DNA of 39,089 bases from Rhodospirillaceae bacterium (GTDB lineage Bacteria > Pseudomonadota > Alphaproteobacteria > TMED109): contig CACMKJ010000005.1 of the NCBI GenBank assembly GCA_902614225.1, positions 1-39,089 on the forward strand. The letters run 5' to 3'. The translations under genes were made by a program, and so were the position numbers. A model generated the notes under the pieces. The model made no database searches. It saw only the letters and a list, made by a program, of their open reading frames with translations, and was not told the DNA's origin. Shown here piece after piece: positions 1 to 9,400 of this stretch; within the stretch, counting starts at the first letter, position 1, and each line of letters starts with the position of its first letter.

Positions 1-324
1 ACTGGAAAAGTCAATAAAGACGTAGAAATACCTTCTGCAGTAATGGCTGCAGAATTATGTATGTTAAACTCTTTCGCTATTTTAAAGGATGCCATACAAA
101 ATAATCTAAATTTGGTTAGAAAATGTGTAAAAATAAATGTATTTATTAATAGCGATGATTTATTTATTAATCAGCCTGAAGTTGCAGACGGAGCATCCAA
201 TTTGATAACAAAAATAATGAGTCCTAATAGTGATCATGCTAGATCTGCTGTAAGTGTTAATTCCTTACCAAAAAATGCAACAGTTGAAATAGATTCAGTT
301 TTTGAGATTGCATTTGAAAAATAA
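1..324 (+). CDS. RidA (YjgF/YER057c/UK114) family protein, 5' truncated by the window edge
   Basis: The reading frame is open from base 1, so the track's start at 43 is an internal Met and the true start lies outside the window. The 107 visible residues match the C-terminal part of the longer (about 150 aa) RidA-like proteins: a segment like 'AAELCMLNSFAIL', then 'VRKCVKINVFINS', 'PEVADGASNL', and 'HARSAVSVNSLPKNATVEI'. RidA enzymes hydrolyse reactive enamine/imine intermediates such as 2-aminoacrylate in the cytosol. The arginine of the substrate pocket is kept in 'HARS'. Whether this long subfamily has the canonical deaminase activity is not clear from sequence. The end overlaps the next gene by up to 23 bases, suggesting translational coupling. 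Confidence 0.85.
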   Translation, partial: TGKVNKDVEIPSAVMAAELCMLNSFAILKDAIQNNLNLVRKCVKINVFINSDDLFINQPEVADGASNLITKIMSPNSDHARSAVSVNSLPKNATVEIDSVFEIAFEK

Positions 325-1459
325 AATAAATATCAAAGTAGTAAACTCAATAAATAAATTTAAAGCCAAAGATTGGGATAACTGTAATAAAAATGGAAAT
401 GTTTTTTTAAGTTATAATTTTTTAAAGCTATTAGAAGATAGTAACTCTATAGGAGGTAATACTGGATGGCAGCCCATTTATTTTTGCTTAAAAGTCGATG
501 ATAAAATTACTGCTGTTGTCCCCTCTTTCATTAAATACCATAGTCAGGGTGAGTTTGTATTTGATCATTCATGGGCTCAAGCGTATCAAAGCTTAGGTTT
601 AAACTATTATCCAAAACTTTTAATCGCTTCACCTTTTTCTCCTGTTACAGGTAAAAGAATATTAGTTACCCAAAATATTAATGCTCTAATTAAAAAAAAA
701 TTATTCGATTTCATTAAAGACTTTTGTAAAGAAAAGAAAATATCAAGTATTCATATTAATTTTTTTGAAGAACATGAATTAGATTTTTTAAAAAATGAAG
801 GTTTTTTAATTAGATATGGAGAACAATTTCATTTTACAAATAATAATTACAATACTTTTGAAGATTTTTTAAATAAACTTTCTTATAAAATAAGAAAAAG
901 TATAAATAAAGAGAGACAAAGCATTAAACATCAAGGCATTGAAGTAGAAATAATAAAAAATGAAAAGTTCAATAAAAATCTTTGTGAAATTATGTATCAA
1001 TTTTATATATCAACTATTAAGAAAAAATGGTCATACAACTATTTATCCAAGGATTTTTTTATTAAACTTCCACAATATCTAAAAAAAGAAAGTATATTGA
1101 TATTGGCGAAGAAAAATAAAAATATTATTGCCGGTGCTCTTAATTTTATTTCTAATGATATACTTTATGGTAGATACTGGGGATGTAATTCTGATATAAA
1201 GAATCTTCACTTTGAAGTTTGCTATTATCAAGCTATGGAATACGCAATAAAAAATAAATATATAAAAGTAGAAGCTGGAGCTCAGGGTGCTCATAAAATA
1301 AAAAGAGGTTATTTACCTAAAATAACTTACAGTGCTCACTATATTTTTAATGAAAAACTTAAATTGGCTATTAAGAATTTTTTGGAAGAAGAAAGGAGAA
1401 TAGTATTAAATGATATAAATCATATAAATGATAATTATTCTCCCTTTAAAATTATTTAG
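302..1459 (+). CDS. FemAB-like GNAT-fold acyltransferase (DUF482 / 'peptidogalycan' family)
   Basis: A 385-residue protein resembling the DUF482/FemAB_like family (Pfam PF04339), a double-GNAT fold related to the FemABX aminoacyl transferases. Supporting features are the length, the central 'LSYKIRKSINKERQ' region, 'YGRYWGC', and the C-terminal family signature 'GAQGAHKIKRGYLP' followed by 'TYSAHYIF'. The substrate is unknown; the family name comes from similarity, not proven peptidoglycan chemistry. There is no ATG near the 5' end: the candidates are TTG at 302, 308 or 314. A GAG seven bases before the TTG at 314 slightly favours that one. It overlaps ridA upstream, and its last 8 bases overlap the end of clpA on the opposite strand. 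Confidence 0.75.
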   Translation: MRLHLKNKINIKVVNSINKFKAKDWDNCNKNGNVFLSYNFLKLLEDSNSIGGNTGWQPIYFCLKVDDKITAVVPSFIKYHSQGEFVFDHSWAQAYQSLGLNYYPKLLIASPFSPVTGKRILVTQNINALIKKKLFDFIKDFCKEKKISSIHINFFEEHELDFLKNEGFLIRYGEQFHFTNNNYNTFEDFLNKLSYKIRKSINKERQSIKHQGIEVEIIKNEKFNKNLCEIMYQFYISTIKKKWSYNYLSKDFFIKLPQYLKKESILILAKKNKNIIAGALNFISNDILYGRYWGCNSDIKNLHFEVCYYQAMEYAIKNKYIKVEAGAQGAHKIKRGYLPKITYSAHYIFNEKLKLAIKNFLEEERRIVLNDINHINDNYSPFKII

Positions 1460-3683
1460 TAAGCTTAATTTTTAACTGTTCTTTATTGAATTCTACAATA
1501 ACTTTTCCTCCCTTTTTGAGTTTTCCGAATATTATCTCATCAGCCAAGGGCTCTTTAATTTTTTTTTGTATAAGTCTTTCTAAAGGTCTAGCACCAAACT
1601 TTCTATCGTATCCCTCTTCTATAAGATAATCTTTGGCACTATTTGATAGACTAATAGAAATATTTTTTTCTGCTAACTGTCCATCAAGTATATTAATTGC
1701 CTTATCTACTATACTTTTCATAACCTTCTTTGATAGAAAATCAAATTGTATTATAGAATCTAATCTATTTCTAAATTCAGGTGCAAACATTCTATTTATT
1801 TGTGTCTCATTATCTCTATCAATATTTGAATTAGTGAAACCTACACTATTTTTTTCTAAAGCCTCTGCACCTACATTAGAAGTCATTATTAATATTGTAT
1901 TTCTAAAATCAACTGTTCTAGAGTTATGATCTGTTAATTTACCATAGTCCATTATTTGCAATAAAATATTAAAAACATCAGGGTGCGCTTTTTCTATTTC
2001 ATCTAGTAGCACTACACTGTTAGGACTTTTATTCACTGCTTCGGTTAAAGCTCCTCCTTGATCAAAGCCTACATATCCTGGTGGGGAACCAATTAACCTA
2101 GATATACTGTGTCTTTCCATATATTCGGACATATCAAACCGTAATAAATCAATATTTAAAACACTAGATAAAACCTTTGCTATTTCTGTCTTACCTACTC
2201 CAGTAGGTCCTACAAATAAATATGACCCTATAGTCTTGTTATCATCCCTTAAACCTGATCTTGATAATTTTACAACTCTACTAAGCTCATCTATTGCTTT
2301 ATCTTGACCAAATATAGACAGTTTTAGGTTGCGTTTTAAATTAACTAATACTTTAGTATCATCAGAAGAAATATTTTTAGAAGGTATCTTAGCTATTTGA
2401 GCTACTGTATCTTCTACATCTTTAACATTAATATCTTTTTTATTATTATTTAAATTAAATTGTGCTCCTATCTCATCTATTATATCTATAGATTTATCTG
2501 GTAATTTTCTGCCATGAATAAACTTAGCAGACAACCTTACTGCCTCCGAAATTACTTCATCGCTGTATTTTACTTTATGAAACTTCTCAAAATTAGGAAT
2601 AATTCCTTTCATAATTAATACAGCTTCTTCCTGACTGGGTTCTTCTATATCCACTTTTTGAAATCTTCTAACTAATGCTGAGTCTTTTTCAAAATATTTT
2701 CTGTATTCTGTATAAGTGGTAGACCCAATACACCTTAATGATCCATTAGCAAGTGCAGGTTTTAATATATTTGAAGCATCTATTGAACCACCAGATGTAG
2801 CTCCTGCACCAATAACTGTATGAATTTCATCAATGAATAAAATATTATTAGTATCGGAAGTAACAATTTTTAATATACCATTTAGTCTTTCCTCAAAGTC
2901 TCCTCTGTATCTTGTCCCTGCCAATAATGTTGCCATTTCTAAAGCATAGATTGTGGCCTCTTTAAGAATTTTTGGTACTTTACCATCTACTATATTTTTT
3001 GCTAAGCCTTCAGCTAATGCTGTTTTACCTACACCAGGGTCTCCAACAAATAATGGATTATTTTTAAGTCTTCTACATAATATTTGTACCGTTCTATTAA
3101 TTTCTTTTTTTCTTCCAATTAAAGGATCAATTTTTCCAAGTTTTGCTTTTTTATTCAGGTTAATACAATATTTTTCTAGCAAATTATTTCGACTTTTGTC
3201 TTCTTGACTAGCTTCTTCAGATAGATTTTCTGTTCCTTGATTTTTGTATTCATCCTTATCTTTTTCATGACTAATATATGAAACTAAATCTAATCTTGTT
3301 AGATTTTGTTTTTCTAAAAAATATACTGCAAAACTATCTCTTTCAGAAAACATCGCTACTAGAATATTCAAAGTTTGAACTTCTCCTTTTCTTGAACTTT
3401 GAACATGTTGAGCTGCTCTTTTAAGCACTCTCTCAAATGACATAGAAGGTACTGGCTTCACATCTTCTTTTACTACAATAGTCTTTAGTTTCTTTTCTAT
3501 ATAATTATTTAAATCACTTTTAATATATTGAATATTTACCATCTTATAACTAAAAAACTTTTTTACATCATCAGCCTCACATAACTCTAGTAATAAATGT
3601 TCTAATGTTAAAAACTCGTGTTTTTTATTTTTTGCCAGTTCAAAAGCTTTTTGAATTATAATTTCTAGTTGCTCTGATATCAT
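1452..3683 (-). CDS. clpA: ATP-dependent Clp protease ATP-binding subunit ClpA
   Basis: An AAA+ unfoldase that feeds substrates to ClpP, 743 aa (E. coli ClpA is 758). Order of parts: Clp N-domain (about 1-145), a charged linker, AAA-1 with Walker A 'GDPGVGKTALAEG' (about 214) and Walker B 'LFIDEIHTVIGAG', then AAA-2 with 'GPTGVGKTEIAK' and 'LLDEIEKAHPDVFN', and a D2-small domain near 'KFGARPLERLIQ'. It lacks the middle coiled coil of ClpB, which rules out the disaggregase. The ClpP-docking loop reads 'VGF' where E. coli has 'IGL'. It starts one base after the end of clpS, its adaptor, so the two are coupled. It is the last gene of the long rplM-to-clpA run. Confidence 0.97.
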   Translation of the reverse strand: MISEQLEIIIQKAFELAKNKKHEFLTLEHLLLELCEADDVKKFFSYKMVNIQYIKSDLNNYIEKKLKTIVVKEDVKPVPSMSFERVLKRAAQHVQSSRKGEVQTLNILVAMFSERDSFAVYFLEKQNLTRLDLVSYISHEKDKDEYKNQGTENLSEEASQEDKSRNNLLEKYCINLNKKAKLGKIDPLIGRKKEINRTVQILCRRLKNNPLFVGDPGVGKTALAEGLAKNIVDGKVPKILKEATIYALEMATLLAGTRYRGDFEERLNGILKIVTSDTNNILFIDEIHTVIGAGATSGGSIDASNILKPALANGSLRCIGSTTYTEYRKYFEKDSALVRRFQKVDIEEPSQEEAVLIMKGIIPNFEKFHKVKYSDEVISEAVRLSAKFIHGRKLPDKSIDIIDEIGAQFNLNNNKKDINVKDVEDTVAQIAKIPSKNISSDDTKVLVNLKRNLKLSIFGQDKAIDELSRVVKLSRSGLRDDNKTIGSYLFVGPTGVGKTEIAKVLSSVLNIDLLRFDMSEYMERHSISRLIGSPPGYVGFDQGGALTEAVNKSPNSVVLLDEIEKAHPDVFNILLQIMDYGKLTDHNSRTVDFRNTILIMTSNVGAEALEKNSVGFTNSNIDRDNETQINRMFAPEFRNRLDSIIQFDFLSKKVMKSIVDKAINILDGQLAEKNISISLSNSAKDYLIEEGYDRKFGARPLERLIQKKIKEPLADEIIFGKLKKGGKVIVEFNKEQLKIKLTK

Positions 3684-3684
3684 T

Positions 3685-4011
3685 TTACTGTTTCTGAACC
3701 TTACATTCTAAAGGGTGTTGATTTATTCTTGAGAATTCAATTACTTGATTTGCCTTAGTTTCTGCAATATCTAGAGAAAAAATACCACAAATCCCCTTAC
3801 CCTCGTTATGAACTAATAACATAATTTTTTTTGCTTCTTCATAATTTTTTTTAAATATTGTTTGTAATACATATATTACAAATTCCATAGGCGTATAATC
3901 ATCATTGATTAGTACAACAGCATACATATCAGGCTTTTTTACTTCTATTTTTTCTTTAGTGATTACACCCAAGTCTTCTTCAAATATTTCGTTTTTATTT
4001 TTTTTTGGCAT
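3685..4011 (-). CDS. clpS: ClpS, N-end rule adaptor of ClpA
   Basis: ClpS binds N-degron substrates and delivers them to the ClpA N-domain. The core motif '[16 protein letters not shown]' and the following '[20 protein letters not shown]' are typical of the family, and the C-terminal strand 'HPLECKVQ' is present. The track begins at 4026 (MLYCF...), but the ATG at 4011 ('[13 protein letters not shown]') gives a 108-residue protein with a normal ClpS N-terminus and is preferred. It lies 47 bases after the phosphohexomutase gene, the largest gap in this run, so clpSA could also have its own promoter there. Confidence 0.95.
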   Translation of the reverse strand: MPKKNKNEIFEEDLGVITKEKIEVKKPDMYAVVLINDDYTPMEFVIYVLQTIFKKNYEEAKKIMLLVHNEGKGICGIFSLDIAETKANQVIEFSRINQHPLECKVQKQ

Positions 4012-4025
4012 AAAACAATATAACA

Positions 4026-4043
4026 ATAAAATTTAAATTTTAT
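4026..4043. repeat. 18-bp perfect AT-only palindrome upstream of clpS
   Basis: ATAAAATTTAAATTTTAT is its own reverse complement and lies in the 47-base gap between the phosphohexomutase gene and the ClpS start. It could be an operator or hairpin, but in DNA this AT-rich a palindrome of this composition may arise by chance. Confidence 0.4.
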
Positions 4044-4058
4044 ATACATTAATTTACA

Positions 4059-5429
4059 TCAATAATTTAATTTCAGATCAAATTTTGATAAAATAAAATC
4101 AACTTCTTTTATCAAAGAAATAAGATTTTTCTTAGAATTTGCCTCACATCTTATAACTATAGCAGGCTGCGTATTTGATGCTCTTATTAAAAACCAACCA
4201 TATGAAACATTGACTCTTATACCATCAATGTAACTTACATCTCTATATTTTTTAGAAGAAATTTTTATAATTTCGTCAATAACTTTAAATTTATAACTAT
4301 CTTCACAAAATACTTTAATTTCAGGAGTCGAATAGAGATTTTTAAACTTTTTTAAATACTCTTTTATATTAAAGCCTTGTGATATAATATTTAATAACCT
4401 TATAGAAGCATACAAAGCATCATCAAAACCATAATACTCATCTGCAAAGAATATATGCCCAGACATTTCTCCTGCCAATAGTGCATTTGTTTCTTTCATT
4501 TTAGTTTTTATAAGTGAATGGCCTGTTTTACTCATTATTGCTGTACCACCTAAACTGCTTATAGTTTTGAAAATTAAATTACTAGCTTTAACATCCGCAA
4601 TAATCTTTGATCTAGGTTTTTTCTTCAAAATATCCATAGCAAATAATAATAGTAGTTTATCTCCTGAGATGAAGTTTCCTTGAGAGTCTACAACACCAAT
4701 CCTATCTCCATCTCCGTCAAAGGCTATACCTATATCCGCATGATATTTTCTTATTGTTTTCTTTATCTCAACTAAATTTTTTTCTTCTGTTGGATCAGGG
4801 TGATGAGAGGGAAAAGTACCATCAACATCAGAATTAATTAAAATATGTTTACCTGGTATATGCTTTATAAGTTTCTTAATAATATCCCCTGTAGAACCAT
4901 TACCTGGATCCCAAACTACCTTAAGATTATTTTTTTTAAAAGATATCGCATTTACTAAATTACTTATATAAGAATTACTAATATCAAAATAATGAATATT
5001 ACCTTGCATTATAGGCATAGTTTTAATTTTCATAAGGCTTAATAATTGTTTTCCAAAATAGCTACCTTCCTTAGTTAATATCTTAAAACCATTATAATTT
5101 GTAGGGTTGTGTGAACCTGTTATCATTATAGCCCCTTCAGCTCTTAATCTTATTGAAGCAAAATATAACATAGGAGATGCACAAAGTCCTATCCTAGTAA
5201 CATTAGCACCATTATCAAATAAACCCTGTATTAAACTCTTTTCTAAAATAGTAGAAGATAGCCTCCCATCATAGCCTATTACAATATTTACAGACTTAAA
5301 CTTATCTCTTATTTTTTTTGCAAAATTATAACCAATATAATAAGCATCTTTTACAGATAATGTATCCGCAACGATTCCTCTTATGTCATAAGCTCTAAAT
5401 ATGCTTTTATTGAATTTATGCCCTTTCAT
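4059..5429 (-). CDS. phosphomannomutase/phosphoglucomutase (AlgC/ManB type)
   Basis: An alpha-D-phosphohexomutase, 456 aa, interconverting hexose 6- and 1-phosphates. All four active-site motifs are visible: the phosphoserine loop 'MITGSHNP' (Ser106), the metal loop 'FDGDGDRIGV', the sugar-recognition 'GEMSGH', and the phosphate-binding 'RASNTQPAIVIR'. Sequence alone does not fix glucose versus mannose, and bacterial AlgC-type enzymes often use both. Its position after galU and ugd suggests it makes glucose-1-phosphate for UDP-glucose and UDP-glucuronate. It starts 6 bases after ugd ends. Confidence 0.93.
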   Translation of the reverse strand: MKGHKFNKSIFRAYDIRGIVADTLSVKDAYYIGYNFAKKIRDKFKSVNIVIGYDGRLSSTILEKSLIQGLFDNGANVTRIGLCASPMLYFASIRLRAEGAIMITGSHNPTNYNGFKILTKEGSYFGKQLLSLMKIKTMPIMQGNIHYFDISNSYISNLVNAISFKKNNLKVVWDPGNGSTGDIIKKLIKHIPGKHILINSDVDGTFPSHHPDPTEEKNLVEIKKTIRKYHADIGIAFDGDGDRIGVVDSQGNFISGDKLLLLFAMDILKKKPRSKIIADVKASNLIFKTISSLGGTAIMSKTGHSLIKTKMKETNALLAGEMSGHIFFADEYYGFDDALYASIRLLNIISQGFNIKEYLKKFKNLYSTPEIKVFCEDSYKFKVIDEIIKISSKKYRDVSYIDGIRVNVSYGWFLIRASNTQPAIVIRCEANSKKNLISLIKEVDFILSKFDLKLNY

Positions 5430-5435
5430 ATTCCT

Positions 5436-6767
5436 CTAGCTCTTGAATCCTATTCCATGGTATTTGATATTATACCTCTTCATATCGTCTAAGTTAAATA
5501 TATTTCTTAAATCTAAAATTATTGGATTTTTTAATGCTTTTTTTACTTTTAATAAATCTAATCCTCTATATTCATTCCATTCTGTATGTATTACCAAAAG
5601 ATCAGCGTTTTTAATTGCCTCTAAAACATTACTGTGCCATTTAATTTTATCAAGCTCCTTGACCTTAATAAATTCTGGATTAAATGCAGGGTCATGAGCA
5701 TGGATTTTTGCACCTAACTTTCTTAACCTAGGTATAATTTCTAAACTAGGAGACTCTCTTAAATCATCAGTATTAGGCTTAAATGTTACTCCTAAAAAAG
5801 CTATTACCTTATTTTTTATCTTAGGTTTTAATAAATTTTTAATTTTATTAACAATGCTTATTTTTCTATCTTCATTAAAGTTAATTACTGATTTGACTAA
5901 AGTGTTATTAATTTTATTTTTTTTAAATGAAGCGTAAAGAGCTCTTGTGTCTTTTGGAAAACAACTCCCTCCAAAACCAGGGCCTGGATGTAAAAATTTT
6001 GGACCAATTCTATTATCTAATCCCATCCCTTTAGCAATCATTTGTACATTTCCTCCAGTCTTTTCACAAAGGTTTGCTATCTCATTAATAAATGAAACCT
6101 TTAGAGCTAGAAAAGCATTAGAAGCATACTTTATAATTTCTGCACTCTCTAAATCAGCAAAAAGAACCGGAGCCTCCCTTAAGTTTAAAGGCCTATATAA
6201 TTCTTTTAAAATTTCTTCTGCTTGTTTATCTGTCACTCCACAAACTACTCTATCTGGTCTCATAAAATCTTCTATAGCTGACCCTTCTCTTAAAAACTCA
6301 GGATTGGATGCTATAAAATAATCTTTGTTATTAATTAAATCTGGTCTTAATTCACACATCATATCCTGTATTTTTTTTCCAGTACCAACAGGAACTGTTG
6401 ACTTGGTTATGACTAACTGTTTCTTTCTCTTTATTAAAAATTTAGAAATATCTTTAACGACGCTAAATACAAATTTTAAGTCTGCTTCCCCATCACCTCT
6501 TCTAGTACTGGGTGTTCCCACAGCAATAAATATAATATTAGCATCTTTAATTTTACTAATGCTATTGCTAAATAAAAGATATTTTGATTTAGCATTTTTT
6601 TTTACTAAGTCAGAGAGTCCTGGTTCATAAATTGGAATAATTTTTTTCTTTAATTGTTTAATTTTATATTTATTATTATCTATACAAATTACTTCGTACC
6701 CAAACTCTGAGAAACATGCTGCAGTAACTAACCCTACATAACCAGCACCAATAACTGCTATTTTCAT
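5436..6767 (-). CDS. ugd: UDP-glucose 6-dehydrogenase
   Basis: Oxidises UDP-glucose to UDP-glucuronate with two NAD+, a precursor for surface polysaccharides. The 443 aa match the family. The N-terminal Rossmann motif 'VIGAGYVGL' opens the protein, followed by 'VGTPSTRRGDGEAD' and 'STVPVGTG' of the NAD domain. The catalytic cysteine is in 'GFGGSCFPKD' (Cys269), and the C-terminal UDP-binding domain contains 'GVTFKPNTDDLRESPS'. It begins 2 bases after galU, which makes its substrate, so the two act in sequence. Confidence 0.97.
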   Translation of the reverse strand: MKIAVIGAGYVGLVTAACFSEFGYEVICIDNNKYKIKQLKKKIIPIYEPGLSDLVKKNAKSKYLLFSNSISKIKDANIIFIAVGTPSTRRGDGEADLKFVFSVVKDISKFLIKRKKQLVITKSTVPVGTGKKIQDMMCELRPDLINNKDYFIASNPEFLREGSAIEDFMRPDRVVCGVTDKQAEEILKELYRPLNLREAPVLFADLESAEIIKYASNAFLALKVSFINEIANLCEKTGGNVQMIAKGMGLDNRIGPKFLHPGPGFGGSCFPKDTRALYASFKKNKINNTLVKSVINFNEDRKISIVNKIKNLLKPKIKNKVIAFLGVTFKPNTDDLRESPSLEIIPRLRKLGAKIHAHDPAFNPEFIKVKELDKIKWHSNVLEAIKNADLLVIHTEWNEYRGLDLLKVKKALKNPIILDLRNIFNLDDMKRYNIKYHGIGFKS

Positions 6768-6769
6768 AG

Positions 6770-7642
6770 CTAACCTCCTAAATTCTTAATAAATTTTTTA
6801 ATTTCTTTTTTAATTTCTTTATCTTTAAATGCAGTAGCTATTTGTGCTTTTAAAAATCCTATTTTATTACCACAATCATAACGTTTGCCACTAAATTTAT
6901 AGCCCCAAACTTCATTAAGTTTGCTGCTTAAAAATATAGCATCAGTTATTTGAAGTTCTCCACCACTTCCAATTTTAGTTTTCTTGATAAATTTATATAT
7001 ATCATTAAGTAGAATATACCTTCCTACTATTGCTAAATTAGAAGGAGCATCCTTAACTTTTGGTTTTTCAATCATATTTTTAATTTTATAAATATTTTTC
7101 TTAAATACTGAACTTTCTATAATCCCGTAACTAGAGACGTCTTTTTTATCTACTTCCATTACGCCTATAACAGTTGATTTTTTTTTATTATAAACATTTA
7201 TTAACTCTTGAGTGCAGTTTGCTCCTAAAATTAGATCATCTGGTAAAATTACACAAAAGTCTTCTTTTTTAACATATTTTTCTGTCCTAAGGATTGCATC
7301 AGCTAACCCGGAAGGCTTATCTTGAAAAATAATTTTCAGATTTTTTTTCTTAATATTCAGCTTTTTTATTTGTTTTAATAAATCAATTTTTTTCTTTTTT
7401 TTTAAAAAGCTCTCTAATTTGGTGTTTTTTGAAAAATAATCTAAAGGTTTTGTGTTTTCTTTATTTGTTACAAATATAAATGTTTCTATTCCTGCGGCTT
7501 TTGCTTCCTCTACTGCATAATCTAATAAAGGTCTATCCAAAATATTTAACATTTCCTTTGAAATCGTTTTTGTAATAGGTAAAAATCTCGTCCCCATACC
7601 TGCTATAGGAAACACTGCTATTTTAATTTTTTTGTTATGCAT
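6770..7642 (-). CDS. galU: UTP--glucose-1-phosphate uridylyltransferase
   Basis: Makes UDP-glucose from UTP and glucose-1-phosphate. The 290-residue length and motifs are typical: nucleotide-binding 'FPIAGMGTRFLPITKTISKE', 'PLLDYAVEEAKAAGI', 'LPDDLI', 'MIEKPKVKDAPSNLAIVGRYIL', and 'GGELQITDAI'. It ends directly before ugd and begins 3 bases after recJ. A 10-T run on the plus strand at 7396-7405 encodes a Lys stretch near residue 80. Confidence 0.96.
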   Translation of the reverse strand: MHNKKIKIAVFPIAGMGTRFLPITKTISKEMLNILDRPLLDYAVEEAKAAGIETFIFVTNKENTKPLDYFSKNTKLESFLKKKKKIDLLKQIKKLNIKKKNLKIIFQDKPSGLADAILRTEKYVKKEDFCVILPDDLILGANCTQELINVYNKKKSTVIGVMEVDKKDVSSYGIIESSVFKKNIYKIKNMIEKPKVKDAPSNLAIVGRYILLNDIYKFIKKTKIGSGGELQITDAIFLSSKLNEVWGYKFSGKRYDCGNKIGFLKAQIATAFKDKEIKKEIKKFIKNLGG

Positions 7643-7645
7643 AAT

Positions 7646-9400
7646 CTATATCACTCTCAAATCTTCAATAAAAAATTGTGGGGTTTTTTTATTTTCCCAA
7701 ACGTTTAAAGAAACTTTACCTATAACATCAAACTCTCTTTTTTCTTCTATTACACGAAGAATACTGTGTTCAAAATTAAATAACATAGCATTTATGCGAT
7801 TTCCGTAAATATCCTCCAGCGTACAAGATAAATGAGCTTTATTTTTACCAATTATTTTTGAATAAATAGAACTAACTTTTTTTATTAGTATTTTGGGTTC
7901 TGGATAACCCATGCCAAAGGGTTCAAGCTGTTCCATACTATTTATCATTTCCAGGTTTAAATCAGAAATTTTTGCTTCTAAATCAATATTTATAGTACTA
8001 TTTTCAGATTTAAAAAAAACATGACTATTTTCTTTAAGATAATTTTGCAACGAATACAGTTTTTCTTCTTTTAATTTAAACCCTCCTGCCATTGTATGCC
8101 CGCCTCCTGATTCTAAAAAATCTTCATTAACAAGTTTAGCTAATATCTTGCTAATATCTATATTTTTAATAGACCTTACTGATCCTGTAACTTTATTTTC
8201 AGCTATATTCATTATAAATGCTGGTACTTTATACTCTTGTACTAATCTACTAGCTATTATGCCTATTATTCCTGGGTGCCAGGTTTTACTATATAAAAAT
8301 ATAAATTTCATATTATTTAAATCGTTTAATAACATTTTAGCTTGATTATAGATAATATTCTCTAAGGTTTTTCTCTCATTATTACTATTTATTAACTTTT
8401 CAGCTATTACTTCTAATTCTTTTTTTTCATTTTTCACTAATAAATTAAAACCTAGAAATGGATCTCCTATTCTCCCAGCAGCATTAATACAAGGCCCTAT
8501 ATAGTATGCTATGTCCGTACTTTTAATTTTATTTTCTAATTCCAATTTACTTTTTAAGACACTTAATCCTTTATTTGGTTTAAAGTTTATTTTTTCTAAA
8601 CCTTTTTTAACTAATAGTCTGTTTTCATTTTGCAATGGGACTAAGTCACATATAGTTCCTACCGCTACTATATCTAAAAACTCCTTTAGGTTTATTTCCT
8701 CTTTATTTTCAAAAAAATTTTTTTTTCTCAGTTCCCGATTAAGTCCTATTACAAATAAAAAAACTAAACCTGCTGTACATAGATTGTTTAAATTACTTGT
8801 ATCACCTTTTAACTTTGGATTAATAATAGATAGTGGTGAGCCTAAACTTTTAACTTCATGATGATCAATAACAATGATTTCTATACCTTTTTTTTTTGCA
8901 TAAGCAATAAACTCTGCATCATTTGTTCCGCAATCTAAAGAAATTAAAAGGTCAACTTTTTTTTGAAAAAAATAATCAATACTATTCTTACTTATACCAT
9001 AACCATCTTTTATTCTATCAGGAATATAAACTTCGGCATTAATACCAACAAATTCAATATATTTAAACAAAATTGCTGTTGAGGTTGCTCCATCTACATC
9101 ATAATCTCCTAATATACCTATAGTTTTATTTCTAAAAATTTTTTCTAATAAAATTTTTATACTGTTACTCATATTTTCAAGACTACTTGGGTCAGGTAAA
9201 TTATGTTTTAATGTGGGATTTAAAAAATAATCTAAATTCTTATCTTCAATATTTCTATTTGCTACAATACTTGCTATCGTTTTAGATAAGTTAAATGATA
9301 ATTTGATTTTTTCTACAGCCTTTATTGGTGGCTTTTGATAAGCCCAATAATTACCCTTAATAGATTTTTTTTTTTCAATTAAACAATTCGATACTTTCAT
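7646..9400 (-). CDS. recJ: single-stranded-DNA-specific exonuclease RecJ
   Basis: A 5'-3' ssDNA exonuclease of the DHH phosphoesterase superfamily, used in recombination and mismatch repair. It carries 'ILGDYDVDGATS', 'LISLDCGTND' and the 'VIDHHE' motif that binds catalytic metals, then 'INAAGRIGDP' and the DHHA1 signature 'SGGGHTMAGGFKL', followed by a C-terminal OB-like region. At 584 aa it is close to normal RecJ length. The track's start (GTG at 9403) is one codon upstream of an ATG at 9400, and the ATG is preferred because it forms a TGATG overlap with the glpX stop. An 11-A run falls in codons 9-12. Confidence 0.96.
   Translation of the reverse strand: MKVSNCLIEKKKSIKGNYWAYQKPPIKAVEKIKLSFNLSKTIASIVANRNIEDKNLDYFLNPTLKHNLPDPSSLENMSNSIKILLEKIFRNKTIGILGDYDVDGATSTAILFKYIEFVGINAEVYIPDRIKDGYGISKNSIDYFFQKKVDLLISLDCGTNDAEFIAYAKKKGIEIIVIDHHEVKSLGSPLSIINPKLKGDTSNLNNLCTAGLVFLFVIGLNRELRKKNFFENKEEINLKEFLDIVAVGTICDLVPLQNENRLLVKKGLEKINFKPNKGLSVLKSKLELENKIKSTDIAYYIGPCINAAGRIGDPFLGFNLLVKNEKKELEVIAEKLINSNNERKTLENIIYNQAKMLLNDLNNMKFIFLYSKTWHPGIIGIIASRLVQEYKVPAFIMNIAENKVTGSVRSIKNIDISKILAKLVNEDFLESGGGHTMAGGFKLKEEKLYSLQNYLKENSHVFFKSENSTINIDLEAKISDLNLEMINSMEQLEPFGMGYPEPKILIKKVSSIYSKIIGKNKAHLSCTLEDIYGNRINAMLFNFEHSILRVIEEKREFDVIGKVSLNVWENKKTPQFFIEDLRVI

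Noticed and set aside
4012-4026. N-terminal extension MLYCF of ClpS in the ORF track
   Set aside because: The Met at 4011 gives a normal ClpS N-terminus; the extra five residues run into the palindromic leader and have no family support.
5443-6630. Plus-strand ORFs of 84-124 aa opposite ugd
   Set aside because: Antisense shadows of a well-conserved gene; no start context or recognisable domain. The same applies to the other opposite-strand ORFs inside clpA, recJ, glpX, hppA, the fusion gene and the AGCS gene.
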